Shown here: piece by piece, positions 1-8,143 of the stretch | How the letters are laid out: every line of letters begins with the position of its first letter | How positions within the stretch are numbered: position 1 is the stretch's first letter | Assembly: GCF_040361435.1 (NCBI RefSeq) | Contig: NZ_APNL01000006.1 | Coordinates: forward strand, 62,001 to 126,000 | Direction: 5' to 3' | Length of the DNA: 64,000 nt | Source: Salinisphaera sp002433465 | GTDB taxonomy: Bacteria > Pseudomonadota > Gammaproteobacteria > Nevskiales > Salinisphaeraceae | The notes under the pieces: model-generated | Told to the model about the DNA's origin: nothing | What the model saw: the letters and a program-made list of their open reading frames with translations, nothing else | The model's database searches: none | Translations under genes and position numbers: made by a program

Positions 1-200
1 GCGCGACCATCACCTTCGCCTCCAATATCCCGGGCGAAACCCGCACCCTGCCGATCGCGATCTATACCTTCATCCAGGTACCTGGCGGGGAAGGCCGGGC
101 GGCCCAGCTCATTCTCGTGTCGATAGCGGTATCGCTGGCGGCGCTGGTGGTTTCCGAGCTGATCGCCCGCCGGGTGAAACGATTACAGGCGATTGCCTGA
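1..200 (+). CDS. modB: Molybdate ABC transporter permease ModB (3' end only)
   Basis: The last 65 codons of a membrane permease are visible, read in frame from base 3 to a TGA at 198-200; the start lies outside the window. The fragment contains the SNIPGETRTLPIAIYT stretch typical of ModB/CysT-type permeases, followed by a hydrophobic segment (LILVSIAVSLAALVVS) and a basic C-terminus, as expected for the last transmembrane helix. ModB forms the inner-membrane channel through which molybdate is imported by ModABC. The stop overlaps the modC start (TGATG), so the two are translationally coupled. Identification is supported mainly by the ModC ATPase next door and the Moco genes beyond it. Confidence 0.9.
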   Translation, partial: ATITFASNIPGETRTLPIAIYTFIQVPGGEGRAAQLILVSIAVSLAALVVSELIARRVKRLQAIA

Positions 201-1300
201 TGCTGTCGATCGATATCGCACATCGCCAGGGCGATTTCTCGCTTGAATGCGCCTTCGACAGCGATGCCCGCGTGACCGGTCTGTTCGGGCCCTCGGGCGC
301 GGGCAAGAGCACTCTGTTACGTATCATTGCCGGGCTGGTGCGGCCCGACCGGGGCCGAGTGGAACTGGCCGGGCGCTGCGTATTCGATAGCCGGGCCGGG
401 GTGCACGTGCCGGCGCACAGGCGTCGTATTGGCTACGTGTTCCAGCGCGCGCGCCTGTTCGCGCATCTGAACGTACGCCACAACCTGGGCTACGGGGCCT
501 GGTTCGCCCGCGAAAAACCGGGTCGTGCGCGTTTCCGGCAGGTGGTCGACATGCTCGATATCGGGCCGCTGCTCAATCGCCGCGTTACCGGCTTGTCCGG
601 GGGCGAACAGCAACGGGTGGCCATCGGTCGGGCATTATTATCGAACCCCGCCATGCTGCTGCTGGACGAACCCCTGGCTTCGCTGGACGTTGCACGGCGC
701 CAGGAAGTGCTGCCGTATATCGAACGTCTGAGCGCGGAGTCCGAGCTGCCGATCGTGTTCGTGAGCCATCAGCTGGACGAATTGCTGCGCCTGGCCAATC
801 GGCGGGTTGTGGCCGTTCGCGACGGCCGGGTGACGTTCAGCGGTCCGACCGCCGAGTTTCTGGCACAGCCGTCGCTGCTGGGCGCTGAGCAGGCCGGGGA
901 TGCCGGGGTGTTGTTGCGCGGTAAAATCATCGCGCATTGGTCCGGTGACGGGCTGACCGAGATCGCCTGCGGTCGGCAATCTTTGTTCGTGCCGCATGTG
1001 GCGCATCCGGCGGGGTCTGCGATTACCCTGCACGTACGGGCACGCGACGTCATGCTGGCGTGCCAGCGCCCGCAGGATATCAGCGCCTTGAACGTGCTCG
1101 AAGCCCGTATCGAACAGCTCGTCGCCGACGGCGACTATGCAGTGAATGTCCATATGCGGGTGGGCGAGCAACCGCTGGAAGCCCGTATCACCCGGCGCTC
1201 GGCCGAGTCGCTGGTCCTTGTCCCCGGCCAGACCATCCATGCCGTGGTCAAGAGTCTGGCCCTGGCTGAACAGGCGTGGGAGCGGCTGGGCGGACTCTAA
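200..1300 (+). CDS. modC: Molybdate ABC transporter ATP-binding protein ModC
   Basis: Cytoplasmic ATPase subunit that drives molybdate import. In 366 residues it has Walker A GPSGAGKS (30-37), ABC signature LSGGEQQRVAIGRAL (from about 132), Walker B LLLDEP (153-158) and the switch histidine (H190). The C-terminal part from about residue 285 (LHVRARDVMLACQRP onward) is the TOBE/Mop-like oxyanion-binding domain that separates ModC from most other ABC ATPases. Length matches the family. The ATG at 200 overlaps the modB stop. It converges on the Moco biosynthesis genes, so molybdate uptake and cofactor synthesis are neighbours here although not in one operon. Confidence 0.95.
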   Translation: MLSIDIAHRQGDFSLECAFDSDARVTGLFGPSGAGKSTLLRIIAGLVRPDRGRVELAGRCVFDSRAGVHVPAHRRRIGYVFQRARLFAHLNVRHNLGYGAWFAREKPGRARFRQVVDMLDIGPLLNRRVTGLSGGEQQRVAIGRALLSNPAMLLLDEPLASLDVARRQEVLPYIERLSAESELPIVFVSHQLDELLRLANRRVVAVRDGRVTFSGPTAEFLAQPSLLGAEQAGDAGVLLRGKIIAHWSGDGLTEIACGRQSLFVPHVAHPAGSAITLHVRARDVMLACQRPQDISALNVLEARIEQLVADGDYAVNVHMRVGEQPLEARITRRSAESLVLVPGQTIHAVVKSLALAEQAWERLGGL

Positions 1301-1359
1301 TGCGCAGCAACCGCAGGCGCCGGGGTGGCGGGTTCCTGGCCGCGCCGTGTCAGTCGATC

Positions 1360-2280
1360 TCAGCCGGCGTGAGCGGCGAAGCGCTGATGGATTTCCAGCA
1401 CATGAACGATACTGGGTAGCAGCGCGGCCAGCGTTTCCTGTGCGCCTGAGCGGCTGCCCGGGAAGGTCAGCACGAGCGAATTGCCGGCAAAGCCGGATAC
1501 GCCGCGCGAGAGCACCGCATAGGGGGTACGCCGCTGGCCGAAGGCGCGCGCGGCTTCCATCAGCCCCGGCATGGGCGTGGTCAACAACGGTTCGACCGCT
1601 TCCACCACCCGGTCCTTCGGGCCGATGCCGGTGCCACCGACGGTGACGATCAGCTGGGCGTCGGCTGCGATCGCGGCGTCGAGCGCTTTGCGGACCTGTG
1701 TTTCATCGTCGTGCAGCAGCTGATAGTCGACCGGCGCGAAGCCGGCTTTCTCCAGGCCTTCGAGCACATGGCGACCGGCGGTATCCGGTTTGTGGCCGTC
1801 GGCCACCGGGTCCGAGACCATCAGTACGGTCGCCGACAACGGTTTTTTGAGCGTTCGCGTGAAGTGGCTCTTGCCACCGGTCTTGTCGAGCAGCCGCGTT
1901 TCGCCAATGGCCAGCTCTTCGGCCTCGGCATAGGGCTTGAGCATGTCGTAAAGCGTAAGCGCGGCCATGCTGGCGGCAGTGAGGGCTTCCATTTCGACAC
2001 CGGTGGGGCCGATTGTATGGACTTCGGCCTCGATCACCACGCGCTCGGCCTCGATATGGAAATGCACCTCGGCGGCATGGATGGGCAGCGGGTGACACAG
2101 CGGCAGCAGTTCATCCGTGCGTTTAGCGGCGAGAATGCCGGCAATACGGGCACTGGCCTGGGGGTCGCCTTTTTCGGTGTCGCGATCGGCGATACGCTGC
2201 AGGCAATGGCCGGGCGCATGGAAACTCGTTGTAGCGGTCGCCGAGCGCAGGGTCTCGGGCTTCATGCCGACATCTTTCAT
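1360..2280 (-). CDS. moaCB: Bifunctional MoaC-MoaB molybdenum cofactor protein (fusion)
   Basis: A 306-residue fusion. Residues about 8-148 are MoaC, which with MoaA makes cyclic pyranopterin monophosphate from GTP; TDELLPLCHPLPI (56-68), GPTGVEMEALTAAS and DKTGGKSHF are the family's hallmark segments. Residues about 150-306 are a MoaB/MogA-type molybdopterin-binding domain with TVGGTGIGPKD (213-223), associated with adenylylation of molybdopterin. The start at 2280 is chosen because its ATG overlaps the TGA of the upstream MoaD-MoaE gene (ATGA) and because MoaC homology begins directly after it; an open frame continues 38 codons further upstream but lies inside the previous gene. MoaC/MoaB fusions are known in other proteobacteria. 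Confidence 0.92.
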   Translation of the reverse strand: MKDVGMKPETLRSATATTSFHAPGHCLQRIADRDTEKGDPQASARIAGILAAKRTDELLPLCHPLPIHAAEVHFHIEAERVVIEAEVHTIGPTGVEMEALTAASMAALTLYDMLKPYAEAEELAIGETRLLDKTGGKSHFTRTLKKPLSATVLMVSDPVADGHKPDTAGRHVLEGLEKAGFAPVDYQLLHDDETQVRKALDAAIAADAQLIVTVGGTGIGPKDRVVEAVEPLLTTPMPGLMEAARAFGQRRTPYAVLSRGVSGFAGNSLVLTFPGSRSGAQETLAALLPSIVHVLEIHQRFAAHAG

Positions 2281-3017
2281 GACTGTGGTCCTGATTCGCG
2301 GGCTTTGTCTGCGTCGCGCGGGCGTTCCGGGCGGGGCACTTCCGTGCCTTCGAGATAGGCGCTGCTGCCGTCGGCATAGAATTCGTTCTTCCATACCGCC
2401 ACGCGTGCCTTGAGTTCCTCAAGCGCATAGCGTGCGGCTTCGAAGGCGGCGTCGCGGTGCACGGCGCGTACCACCACGTAGACGCTCACCTCGCCCAGGC
2501 CCAGGCGGCCGGTACGGTGCTGTATCCGGCAGGCGTGGGCCTCGAATTTGTCCATGGTCTCGGCCTCGATATCGGCCAGCGTGCGGGCCGCGAGCGGGCC
2601 ATAGGCCGAATAATCCATGGACTCCACCTCGCGGCCGGCGTTGTTCAGGCGCACGGTGCCGCCGAAGACCACCAGCGCCCCGCAACGATCGTCTGCGGTT
2701 TCCGCCATCAGCGCGTCGAGGTCCAGGGGGTCGTCGGTCAGATGGCGGAGTGAATCCGCCTGCCCGCCGGACACCGGCGGGATCAGCGCGACCCTGTCGC
2801 CATCGGCCAACGGGGTATCGCTGGCCAGCAGGGTATCGCCGCGTGCGCAGGCCGTGCGTGAGAGCAGATCACGCGCGCTTGGATACTGCTGCTGTGCGCA
2901 GTCGATAAGCTGGGCGGGCGTGAACGGCGTGCCGAGGCGGAGGGCCACCGTGTCGGCGCCCATCAGCGCGGCAAGCTGGCCGAAACATTCGGCATGGACG
3001 GTAATCGAATCGCTCAT
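2277..3017 (-). CDS. moaDE: Molybdopterin synthase MoaD-MoaE fusion
   Basis: Both subunits of molybdopterin synthase in one 246-residue chain. Residues 1-85 are the ubiquitin-like sulfur carrier MoaD and end in PPVSGG, with the functional Gly-Gly at 84-85; residues 86 onward are MoaE, with VVFGGTVRLNNAGREVESM, then ELKARVAVWKNEFYADGS carrying its conserved lysines. MoaD normally needs a free C-terminal glycine to become a thiocarboxylate, whereas here Gly85 is joined to Gln86. In the fused MoaX of Mycobacterium tuberculosis cleavage after the Gly-Gly is required, so the same may apply. Start ATG at 3017; an alternative in-frame ATG lies 8 codons upstream. Operon with moaCB through a 4-bp overlap. 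Confidence 0.93.
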   Translation of the reverse strand: MSDSITVHAECFGQLAALMGADTVALRLGTPFTPAQLIDCAQQQYPSARDLLSRTACARGDTLLASDTPLADGDRVALIPPVSGGQADSLRHLTDDPLDLDALMAETADDRCGALVVFGGTVRLNNAGREVESMDYSAYGPLAARTLADIEAETMDKFEAHACRIQHRTGRLGLGEVSVYVVVRAVHRDAAFEAARYALEELKARVAVWKNEFYADGSSAYLEGTEVPRPERPRDADKARESGPQS

Positions 3018-3099
3018 GATCGGGTCACGGCAGAAATGCAATACGCAAGGCTAGAGGGTGGTTGCGACCGGGGCAATCGCCGACGGCTCGGCGTCGCGA

Positions 3100-4302
3100 T
3101 CAGTCGTCGTTAGCGCGGGCCGTCGTGCGGCCTGCGCCCGTGCACCAGAACGCCAGCGCGCTGGCCTCCAGTACGGCCGCCACCGCGAGCGCGCCCGGCC
3201 AGCCGCCGAGTTCGTAGGCGATGCCCGAGACGAGCGAACCGAGCGCGCCGAACAGAAAGAAACAGCCCATATAGGCGGTCGTAATCCGGCTGCGGGCATC
3301 CGGACGCAGGGTATAGATCGTGCTCTGGTTGAGAATCTGCACGCCCTGAACGCCCAGATCCATCAGCAGCAGTCCGACGATGATCGCGGTCAGGCTATGC
3401 GGGTTGAAGCCCATGAACACGAACGAGCCGCAGGCGAGCAACAGGAAAGCGCCGGTTGCCCAGCGTTCGTAGCCACTGTCGTGAAAACGCCCGGCCAGCG
3501 ATGCACCCAGCGCGCCAGCCGCGCCGAACAGGCTGAATAGGCCGATAGTGGTTTCACTGTAGTTGTAGGGCGCGCCAGCGAGCAGGAAGGGCAGTACCGT
3601 CCAGGTGATGGTGAAGCCGGCAAAGCCAAAGGCGCCGTAGACGATACGCCGTCGCAGCACCGGTTCCTCGACCAGCAGCGCGCCTACCGAGCGCAGCACC
3701 TGGCCGTAGCGCAGCGTATTCACTGGCGGCGCGTTGTTCGGCAGTACCCGCCAGAGCAGGATTGTCTGGGCCAGCATGGCGATCGCGGCACAGCCGAATA
3801 CGGCCCGCCAGCCGGCTATATCGGCGACGATGCCGGAAAACGCACGAGCCAGCAGAATGCCGATCAGCAACCCGCTCATCACCCGTCCGACCACCGCGCC
3901 GCGCTGGGCCGGCGCGGCCAGGGTGGCGGCCATGGGCACCATGATCTGGGCCGAGGTGGCGGCCAGGCCGATCACGAAGCTGGCCAGCACGAAATAGCCG
4001 AAGGCCGGGGCCAGCGCGGCCGCGGCCAGGGCCAGCGCGGTCACCAGGCAGACGACACCGATCAGCCGACGGCGATTGAAGAAATCGCCTACGGGCACGA
4101 TGAACACCAGGCCGGCGGCATAGCCGAGCTGGGTGACGGTGATGATGGTGGTGGCGCCCGCCGACGAGATATCGAAGCTGCGGGTGAGCAGATCGAGCAG
4201 GGGCTGAGCGTAATAAATGTTGGCGACCGACAGGCCGCAGGCCACGGCCATCAGCCAGGCCAGCGGGGCCGACGGCGTGAGCTCGGTATGTTCGTTCGTC
4301 AC
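3100..4302 (-). CDS. MFS transporter
   Basis: A 400-residue inner-membrane protein with about 12 hydrophobic segments. The N-terminal half begins LAWLMAVACGLSVANIYYAQPLLDLL, and the loop GDFFNRRRLIG is the usual MFS motif A between helices 2 and 3. This is the AraJ/YdeA-like drug or metabolite efflux type; the substrate cannot be read from sequence. It starts with GTG at 4302 without an obvious Shine-Dalgarno. It is transcribed in the same direction as the Moco genes, with an 82-bp gap before moaDE, so co-transcription is possible but not shown. Confidence 0.85.
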   Translation of the reverse strand: MTNEHTELTPSAPLAWLMAVACGLSVANIYYAQPLLDLLTRSFDISSAGATTIITVTQLGYAAGLVFIVPVGDFFNRRRLIGVVCLVTALALAAAALAPAFGYFVLASFVIGLAATSAQIMVPMAATLAAPAQRGAVVGRVMSGLLIGILLARAFSGIVADIAGWRAVFGCAAIAMLAQTILLWRVLPNNAPPVNTLRYGQVLRSVGALLVEEPVLRRRIVYGAFGFAGFTITWTVLPFLLAGAPYNYSETTIGLFSLFGAAGALGASLAGRFHDSGYERWATGAFLLLACGSFVFMGFNPHSLTAIIVGLLLMDLGVQGVQILNQSTIYTLRPDARSRITTAYMGCFFLFGALGSLVSGIAYELGGWPGALAVAAVLEASALAFWCTGAGRTTARANDD

Positions 4303-4516
4303 AGCGGCAGTGGGTTCGAGAAAAGGCAGCGGATTCTAACGCTGTATTGTGCACAGGTGTGTTTTTGCGCTGACTGAACCCGTATTTCCCGGCGCGGACT
4401 GTTCGATAGCTGCACCGAGGGTGCATGGCTTCCGCGTGGTGCGCGTCGAGGTCTGATTTACCCGGCCGTGCCATGTTCGGGGCCGTAGCCGGTGGCCTTG
4501 CTCTGTGAATGGAGAC

Positions 4517-4545
4517 AAAAAAACCCGCCTGAGCACAGGCGGGTT
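4517..4545 (-). terminator. Rho-independent terminator downstream of the PepSY gene
   Basis: A perfect 10-bp stem (AACCCGCCTG at 4522-4531 paired with 4536-4545) with loop AGCA is followed, on the minus strand, by a run of seven T (4523 down to 4517, overlapping the stem foot). It lies 50 bp past the stop of the minus-strand PepSY gene and would stop transcription before the MFS gene. Confidence 0.9.
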
Positions 4546-4594
4546 GGGCTGCCGACGCACGGCAGGTCGGCGCGAACGCCGACCGGACGATCGA

Positions 4595-4888
4595 TCAGTC
4601 GTCGTCGCGTTCGCTGCGCAGGATTTCGCCGGTTTTGCCGTCGATGGTGAGCTCGACGCGCTGGCCGGCCGGGTCGGTGGCCTCGACATCGTAGCGATCC
4701 ATATCGCGGTCGATTTCATCGATCTGGGTATAGTCCTGGCTCTCCAGCATCTGCACGACATCGACGAGCGATTTCATGTTCGAATCGGCGCTCGCGCCGG
4801 CATCGTTCTGGGCGAATGCAATCGCCGGACCCGCGGTCAGTGCGGCGGCCAGGGCGAGGGGGGCGATACGGCTGTTGAAGTGGGACAT
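4595..4888 (-). CDS. Small secreted PepSY-domain protein
   Basis: A 97-residue protein with a cleavable signal peptide (LAPLALAAALTAGPAIAFA, cleavage near residue 26) and a mature PepSY-like domain: MLESQDYTQIDEIDRDMDRYDVEATDPAG, then VELTIDGKTGEILRSERDD. PepSY domains occur as periplasmic inhibitors or sensory partners. It has a strong ribosome site (AAGGAGG) before the ATG and its own terminator. It is divergent from a second PepSY gene and a PhoPQ-like pair, which suggests the pair either regulates it or senses through it (inference). Confidence 0.85.
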   Translation of the reverse strand: MSHFNSRIAPLALAAALTAGPAIAFAQNDAGASADSNMKSLVDVVQMLESQDYTQIDEIDRDMDRYDVEATDPAGQRVELTIDGKTGEILRSERDDD

Positions 4889-4997
4889 GCGTCCTCCTTG
4901 GGTTGAGTTCGGCGCCGAGTGTGGTCGCCAGCCTCCGAATACGTTGTGAATAGCGTGTTCATCGTCAATTCATCGTCGCAGCACGGACAATAGCTGC

Positions 4998-5357
4998 ATG
5001 TCGCGCTCCTTAATTTCCTGTTTGCCGTGGTTGTGCCTGGGTTGCCTGTTGATCGGGGGCAGCGCGGCGCTGCACGCCGACGACGTCGATGCCGAAGGTG
5101 CCCGGCGTGCGCGTGATGCCGGCAAGATCGCGCCGCTGCGCAGCCTGTTCGACAAGGTTGAGCGGGAGTGTCGTGGCCGCTTCGTTGAAATGGAGTTGGA
5201 GGAGGACGACGGCCGCTGGACCTACGAGATCAAGCTCATCGGCCCGGGCGGGGATGTGGCCGAACTTGAATACGATGCGGCCGACCTGCGCCTGCTCGAA
5301 GCCGAAGGCAAGGGACTCGACGCACTCGAATGCGTGCCGCCCGGCACCCCGGACTGA
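4998..5357 (+). CDS. Secreted PepSY-domain protein heading a two-component operon
   Basis: A 119-residue protein with an N-terminal signal peptide (LISCLPWLCLGCLLIGGSAALHA) and a PepSY domain: ECRGRFVEMELEEDDGRWTY, GDVAELEYDAADLRLLEAEG. It ends 17 bp before the response regulator, so the order PepSY-regulator-kinase probably forms one operon. The domain lies in the periplasm or is lipid-anchored; the Cys in LGCLL is within the signal peptide, but the surrounding residues do not make a clean lipobox. A role in modulating the neighbouring sensor is inference from context. Confidence 0.82.
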   Translation: MSRSLISCLPWLCLGCLLIGGSAALHADDVDAEGARRARDAGKIAPLRSLFDKVERECRGRFVEMELEEDDGRWTYEIKLIGPGGDVAELEYDAADLRLLEAEGKGLDALECVPPGTPD

Positions 5358-5374
5358 TTCCAAGAATTGTGCCT

Positions 5375-6043
5375 ATGAGACTGCTGGTTGTTGAAGACGA
5401 GCCCACCCTGTGCGAACAGCTCGAAGAGGCGCTCGGCGAGGCGGGCTATGCCGTGGATATCGCCGTCGATGGCGAGGACGGAGCCTATCTCGGTGCCACC
5501 GAGCCATACGACGCGATCGTGCTCGATCTGGGCCTGCCGCGCCTCGACGGCTTGAGCGTGCTGCGCGGCTGGCGCGTCGAGGGCGTGAATGTGCCGGTAC
5601 TCATCCTCACCGCCCGCGGCGAATGGCACGAAAAGGTCGACGGCATGGACGCCGGCGCCGACGACTATCTGGCCAAACCGTTTCGAATGGAGGAACTGCT
5701 GGCCCGACTGCGGGCGTTGATCCGTCGTGCCAGTGGCATGGCCTCGCCGGTGCTCGAGGTGGGCGAAGTCAGCCTCGACACGCGCAGCGCGCGGGTCGCG
5801 GTCGCAGGGCGGCCGGTCAAACTCACCGGTCACGAATACCGTGTGCTGGCTTATCTGATGCACCATGCCGACGAAGTGGTCTCGCGCAGCGAACTCATCG
5901 AGCATATCTATGCACAGGATTTCGATCGCGACTCGAATACGATCGAAGTGTTTATCCGGCGGCTGCGCCAGAAGCTCGATAACGACGCGATCGTGACCGT
6001 GCGCGGTTTCGGTTATCGCTTCGATGCGAGCGCGGGTAGCTGA
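5375..6043 (+). CDS. OmpR/PhoP-family response regulator
   Basis: Cytoplasmic DNA-binding regulator of 222 residues. The receiver domain (1-115) has the acidic pocket VVEDEP, phosphoacceptor D51 (IVLDLGLPRLDG), T79 and K101 (LAKPF). The C-terminal winged helix (from about 127) has the OmpR-type segment LTGHEYRVLAYLM and ends NTIEVFIRRLRQKLDN...VRGFGYRF. The ATG at 5375 is preferred to an in-frame ATG 15 codons earlier because the receiver fold starts at once and the earlier ATG lies inside the PepSY gene. The kinase follows 6 bp after its stop. PhoP/QseB-like by sequence; the signal is unknown. Confidence 0.93.
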   Translation: MRLLVVEDEPTLCEQLEEALGEAGYAVDIAVDGEDGAYLGATEPYDAIVLDLGLPRLDGLSVLRGWRVEGVNVPVLILTARGEWHEKVDGMDAGADDYLAKPFRMEELLARLRALIRRASGMASPVLEVGEVSLDTRSARVAVAGRPVKLTGHEYRVLAYLMHHADEVVSRSELIEHIYAQDFDRDSNTIEVFIRRLRQKLDNDAIVTVRGFGYRFDASAGS

Positions 6044-6049
6044 GCATCC

Positions 6050-7396
6050 ATGGCACGCATGTCGCTACAGCGGCGCCTGTTTCTCGGTGCGGCGATCTGG
6101 ATCCTACTCGCGCTCGCGACCACCGCACTGTTGCTGTCGGTGCTGTTTCGCAACCATCTGGAAAACGATCTGGCCCGGCGCCTGGACGCCGATTTTCTTC
6201 AGCTGGTGTCCCAGTTCGATGTGGATGGCCAGGGCCGACTGCTGCATTCGGTGGCCATGAGCGACCCGCTCTATCAGCGTGTCCTCTCCGGGCGCTATTG
6301 GCAGATCGAGCGCGACGGCGTGGTGAGCCTGCATTCGCGCTCGCTCTGGGATGCCACTCTGGAGCCGGGCAAAGACACGACCGGCGCGCGGGTGCGCCTG
6401 GCGGGCCCGCGCGACGCGCCACTGCTGGCCGTGGTGCGCAATATCACCGTGCCGAACGTGGCCGAGCCCTTGCGTCTGACCGTGGCCGCCAGTCTCGCGC
6501 CGGTGGACGCGGCCGTGGCCGAGTTTCGGCGTACCACGCTCATCGCACTCGGCGTGCTGGCCGCGGGCCTGATTCTGGCGGCGGCCCTGCAGGTGCGCCT
6601 GGGACTGCGCCCGCTCGGCAAGCTGCGCGGCGAGCTCGCGACGATCCGCGATTCGCGGGCGACCCGACTGTCGGGCGATTACCCGCTCGAGGTCGAACCC
6701 CTGGTGGCCGATCTCAACAGCGTGCTCGCCCATAACGAAACCCTGATCGAGCGCGCGCGCCGCCAGGCCGGCAATCTCGCCCATGCGTTGAAAACGCCGC
6801 TGTCGGTCATCGGTAACGAGGCGGCCCGCCTGGGCGCCGACGGTCAAAGCCGGCGCGCCGAGCGTCTGCAGCACGAAGTCGCGGCCATGCAGCGCCATAT
6901 CGACTGGCATCTGGCGCGCACCCGTATCGCCGGGCAGGGCGGTAGCCGGCAGGCCACATCGGTGGCCGAGGCGCTGGCCCGGCTGCAACGCACGCTGCAA
7001 CGCCTCTACGGCGCCAACGGTCTGGTCATCGATATCGATTCGCCCGACACGATCCGCTTCGCCGGCGAGCAGCGCGATCTGGAGCAGATGCTGGGCAACC
7101 TGATGGAAAACGCCTGCAAGTGGGCCCGCGGCGTGGTCGAGGTGCGCGTTGCCGACCGGGCCGCGTCGCTGGTCGTTCAGGTCGACGACGACGGGCCGGG
7201 GCTGCCCGCCGAGCAGCGCAGCCAGGCGATACGGCCCGGCCAGCGTTTCGACGAGGCCGTGCCCGGCTCCGGGCTTGGCCTGGCCATCGTCAGCGATCTG
7301 GCCGACGCCTATACCGGCACCCTGCGGCTTGAAGACGCCGAGCTCGGCGGGCTGTCGGCACGGCTGACGCTACCGCGGGCGCCGGACGGATCTTAG
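6050..7396 (+). CDS. PhoQ-like sensor histidine kinase
   Basis: Inner-membrane sensor of 448 residues, partner of the preceding regulator. Two transmembrane helices (about 14-33 and 163-181) flank a roughly 130-residue periplasmic domain. After a HAMP-like linker comes the dimerisation box NLAHALKTPLSVI with phosphoacceptor H245, the N box MLGNLMENACKWA, the G1 box VDDDGPGLP and the G2 box GSGLGLAIV. The PhoQ-like periplasmic domain is not especially acidic, so divalent cation sensing cannot be assumed. The stop TAG at 7394-7396 is immediately followed by a short palindrome (see the inverted repeat entry). Confidence 0.92.
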   Translation: MARMSLQRRLFLGAAIWILLALATTALLLSVLFRNHLENDLARRLDADFLQLVSQFDVDGQGRLLHSVAMSDPLYQRVLSGRYWQIERDGVVSLHSRSLWDATLEPGKDTTGARVRLAGPRDAPLLAVVRNITVPNVAEPLRLTVAASLAPVDAAVAEFRRTTLIALGVLAAGLILAAALQVRLGLRPLGKLRGELATIRDSRATRLSGDYPLEVEPLVADLNSVLAHNETLIERARRQAGNLAHALKTPLSVIGNEAARLGADGQSRRAERLQHEVAAMQRHIDWHLARTRIAGQGGSRQATSVAEALARLQRTLQRLYGANGLVIDIDSPDTIRFAGEQRDLEQMLGNLMENACKWARGVVEVRVADRAASLVVQVDDDGPGLPAEQRSQAIRPGQRFDEAVPGSGLGLAIVSDLADAYTGTLRLEDAELGGLSARLTLPRAPDGS

Positions 7397-7420
7397 GGCC
7401 TGTTTACACATCAACAGGCC
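7394..7420. repeat. Short palindrome joined to a TAG stop codon
   Basis: GGCCTGTT (7397-7404) and AACAGGCC (7413-7420) form an 8-bp perfect inverted repeat with an 8-bp loop, preceded by TAG so that the left end reads TAGGGCCTGTT. It lies between the converging kinase and rpiA genes. There is no T-run, so it is a poor factor-independent terminator. The TAGGG start at a stop codon matches the ends of the larger elements elsewhere in this window. Confidence 0.55.
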
Positions 7421-7435
7421 GCAGGGCGACAAGCG

Positions 7436-8098
7436 TTAGCGCCGGTGCGTCTGCACGCCGCCGTCGGCGGCCACGACCAGCACATCGGCCGGGCGGCGCG
7501 CGAACAGGCCGACCGTCACCACGCCGGGAATGGCGTTGATAGCGTCCTCCAGTTCGATCGGGTTCATGATCTCGAGGTTATGCACATCGAGAATCGGGTG
7601 TCCGTTGTCGGACAGGAAGCCCATGCGCAGCTCCGGCTCGCCGCCGAGTTTGACCAGGGCCCGCGCCACGCTCGAGCGCCCCATTTCGATCACCTCCACC
7701 GGCAACGGAAAGCGCCCCAGCAGATCGACCTGCTTGGAGGCGTCGACCATGCAGATGAAGGTGCGCGCCGCGCCGGCGATGATCTTTTCGCGGGTAAGCG
7801 CGCCGCCGCCGCCCTTGATCAACTCCAGATGCTCGTTGGCTTCATCCGCGCCGTCGATATACACGCCCAGCGCGCCTGCGGTGTTGAGGTCCACCACATC
7901 GAAGCCGGCTGCGCGCAGGCGTTCGGTGGTGGCTTTCGAGCTGGATACACAGCCGGGGATATCCGGCTCGCGCTCGGCGAGCACGTCGATGAAGTGGTTG
8001 ACCGTCGAACCCGTGCCCACGCCGAGATACTCGCCGTCGTTGACGTATTCGTAGGCGGCTTCGGCCGCGGCGCGTTTGAGATCGTCCTGTTTGCCCAT
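7436..8098 (-). CDS. rpiA: Ribose-5-phosphate isomerase A
   Basis: Cytoplasmic enzyme of the non-oxidative pentose phosphate pathway that interconverts ribose 5-phosphate and ribulose 5-phosphate. The 220-residue sequence has the full set of family motifs: GTGSTVNHFID (phosphate binding), VYIDGADEAN (catalytic Asp region), and KGGGGALTREKI with the general-base glutamate and lysine. Length matches the family (about 219). A ribosome site (AGGA) lies upstream of the ATG at 8098. Monocistronic by appearance; yggS follows upstream on the same strand after a 45-bp gap. Confidence 0.97.
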   Translation of the reverse strand: MGKQDDLKRAAAEAAYEYVNDGEYLGVGTGSTVNHFIDVLAEREPDIPGCVSSSKATTERLRAAGFDVVDLNTAGALGVYIDGADEANEHLELIKGGGGALTREKIIAGAARTFICMVDASKQVDLLGRFPLPVEVIEMGRSSVARALVKLGGEPELRMGFLSDNGHPILDVHNLEIMNPIELEDAINAIPGVVTVGLFARRPADVLVVAADGGVQTHRR

Positions 8099-8143
8099 TA
8101 AAGCTTTCCTGCTGCGATGTCGAAAAAGAATAAGCGCTGAAAA

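Noticed and set aside
7397..7420. Bidirectional terminator between the histidine kinase and rpiA
   Set aside because: The stem is only 8 bp with an 8-base loop and no T-run; the TAGGG-type end fits better with the repeat family. A weak terminator role is not excluded.
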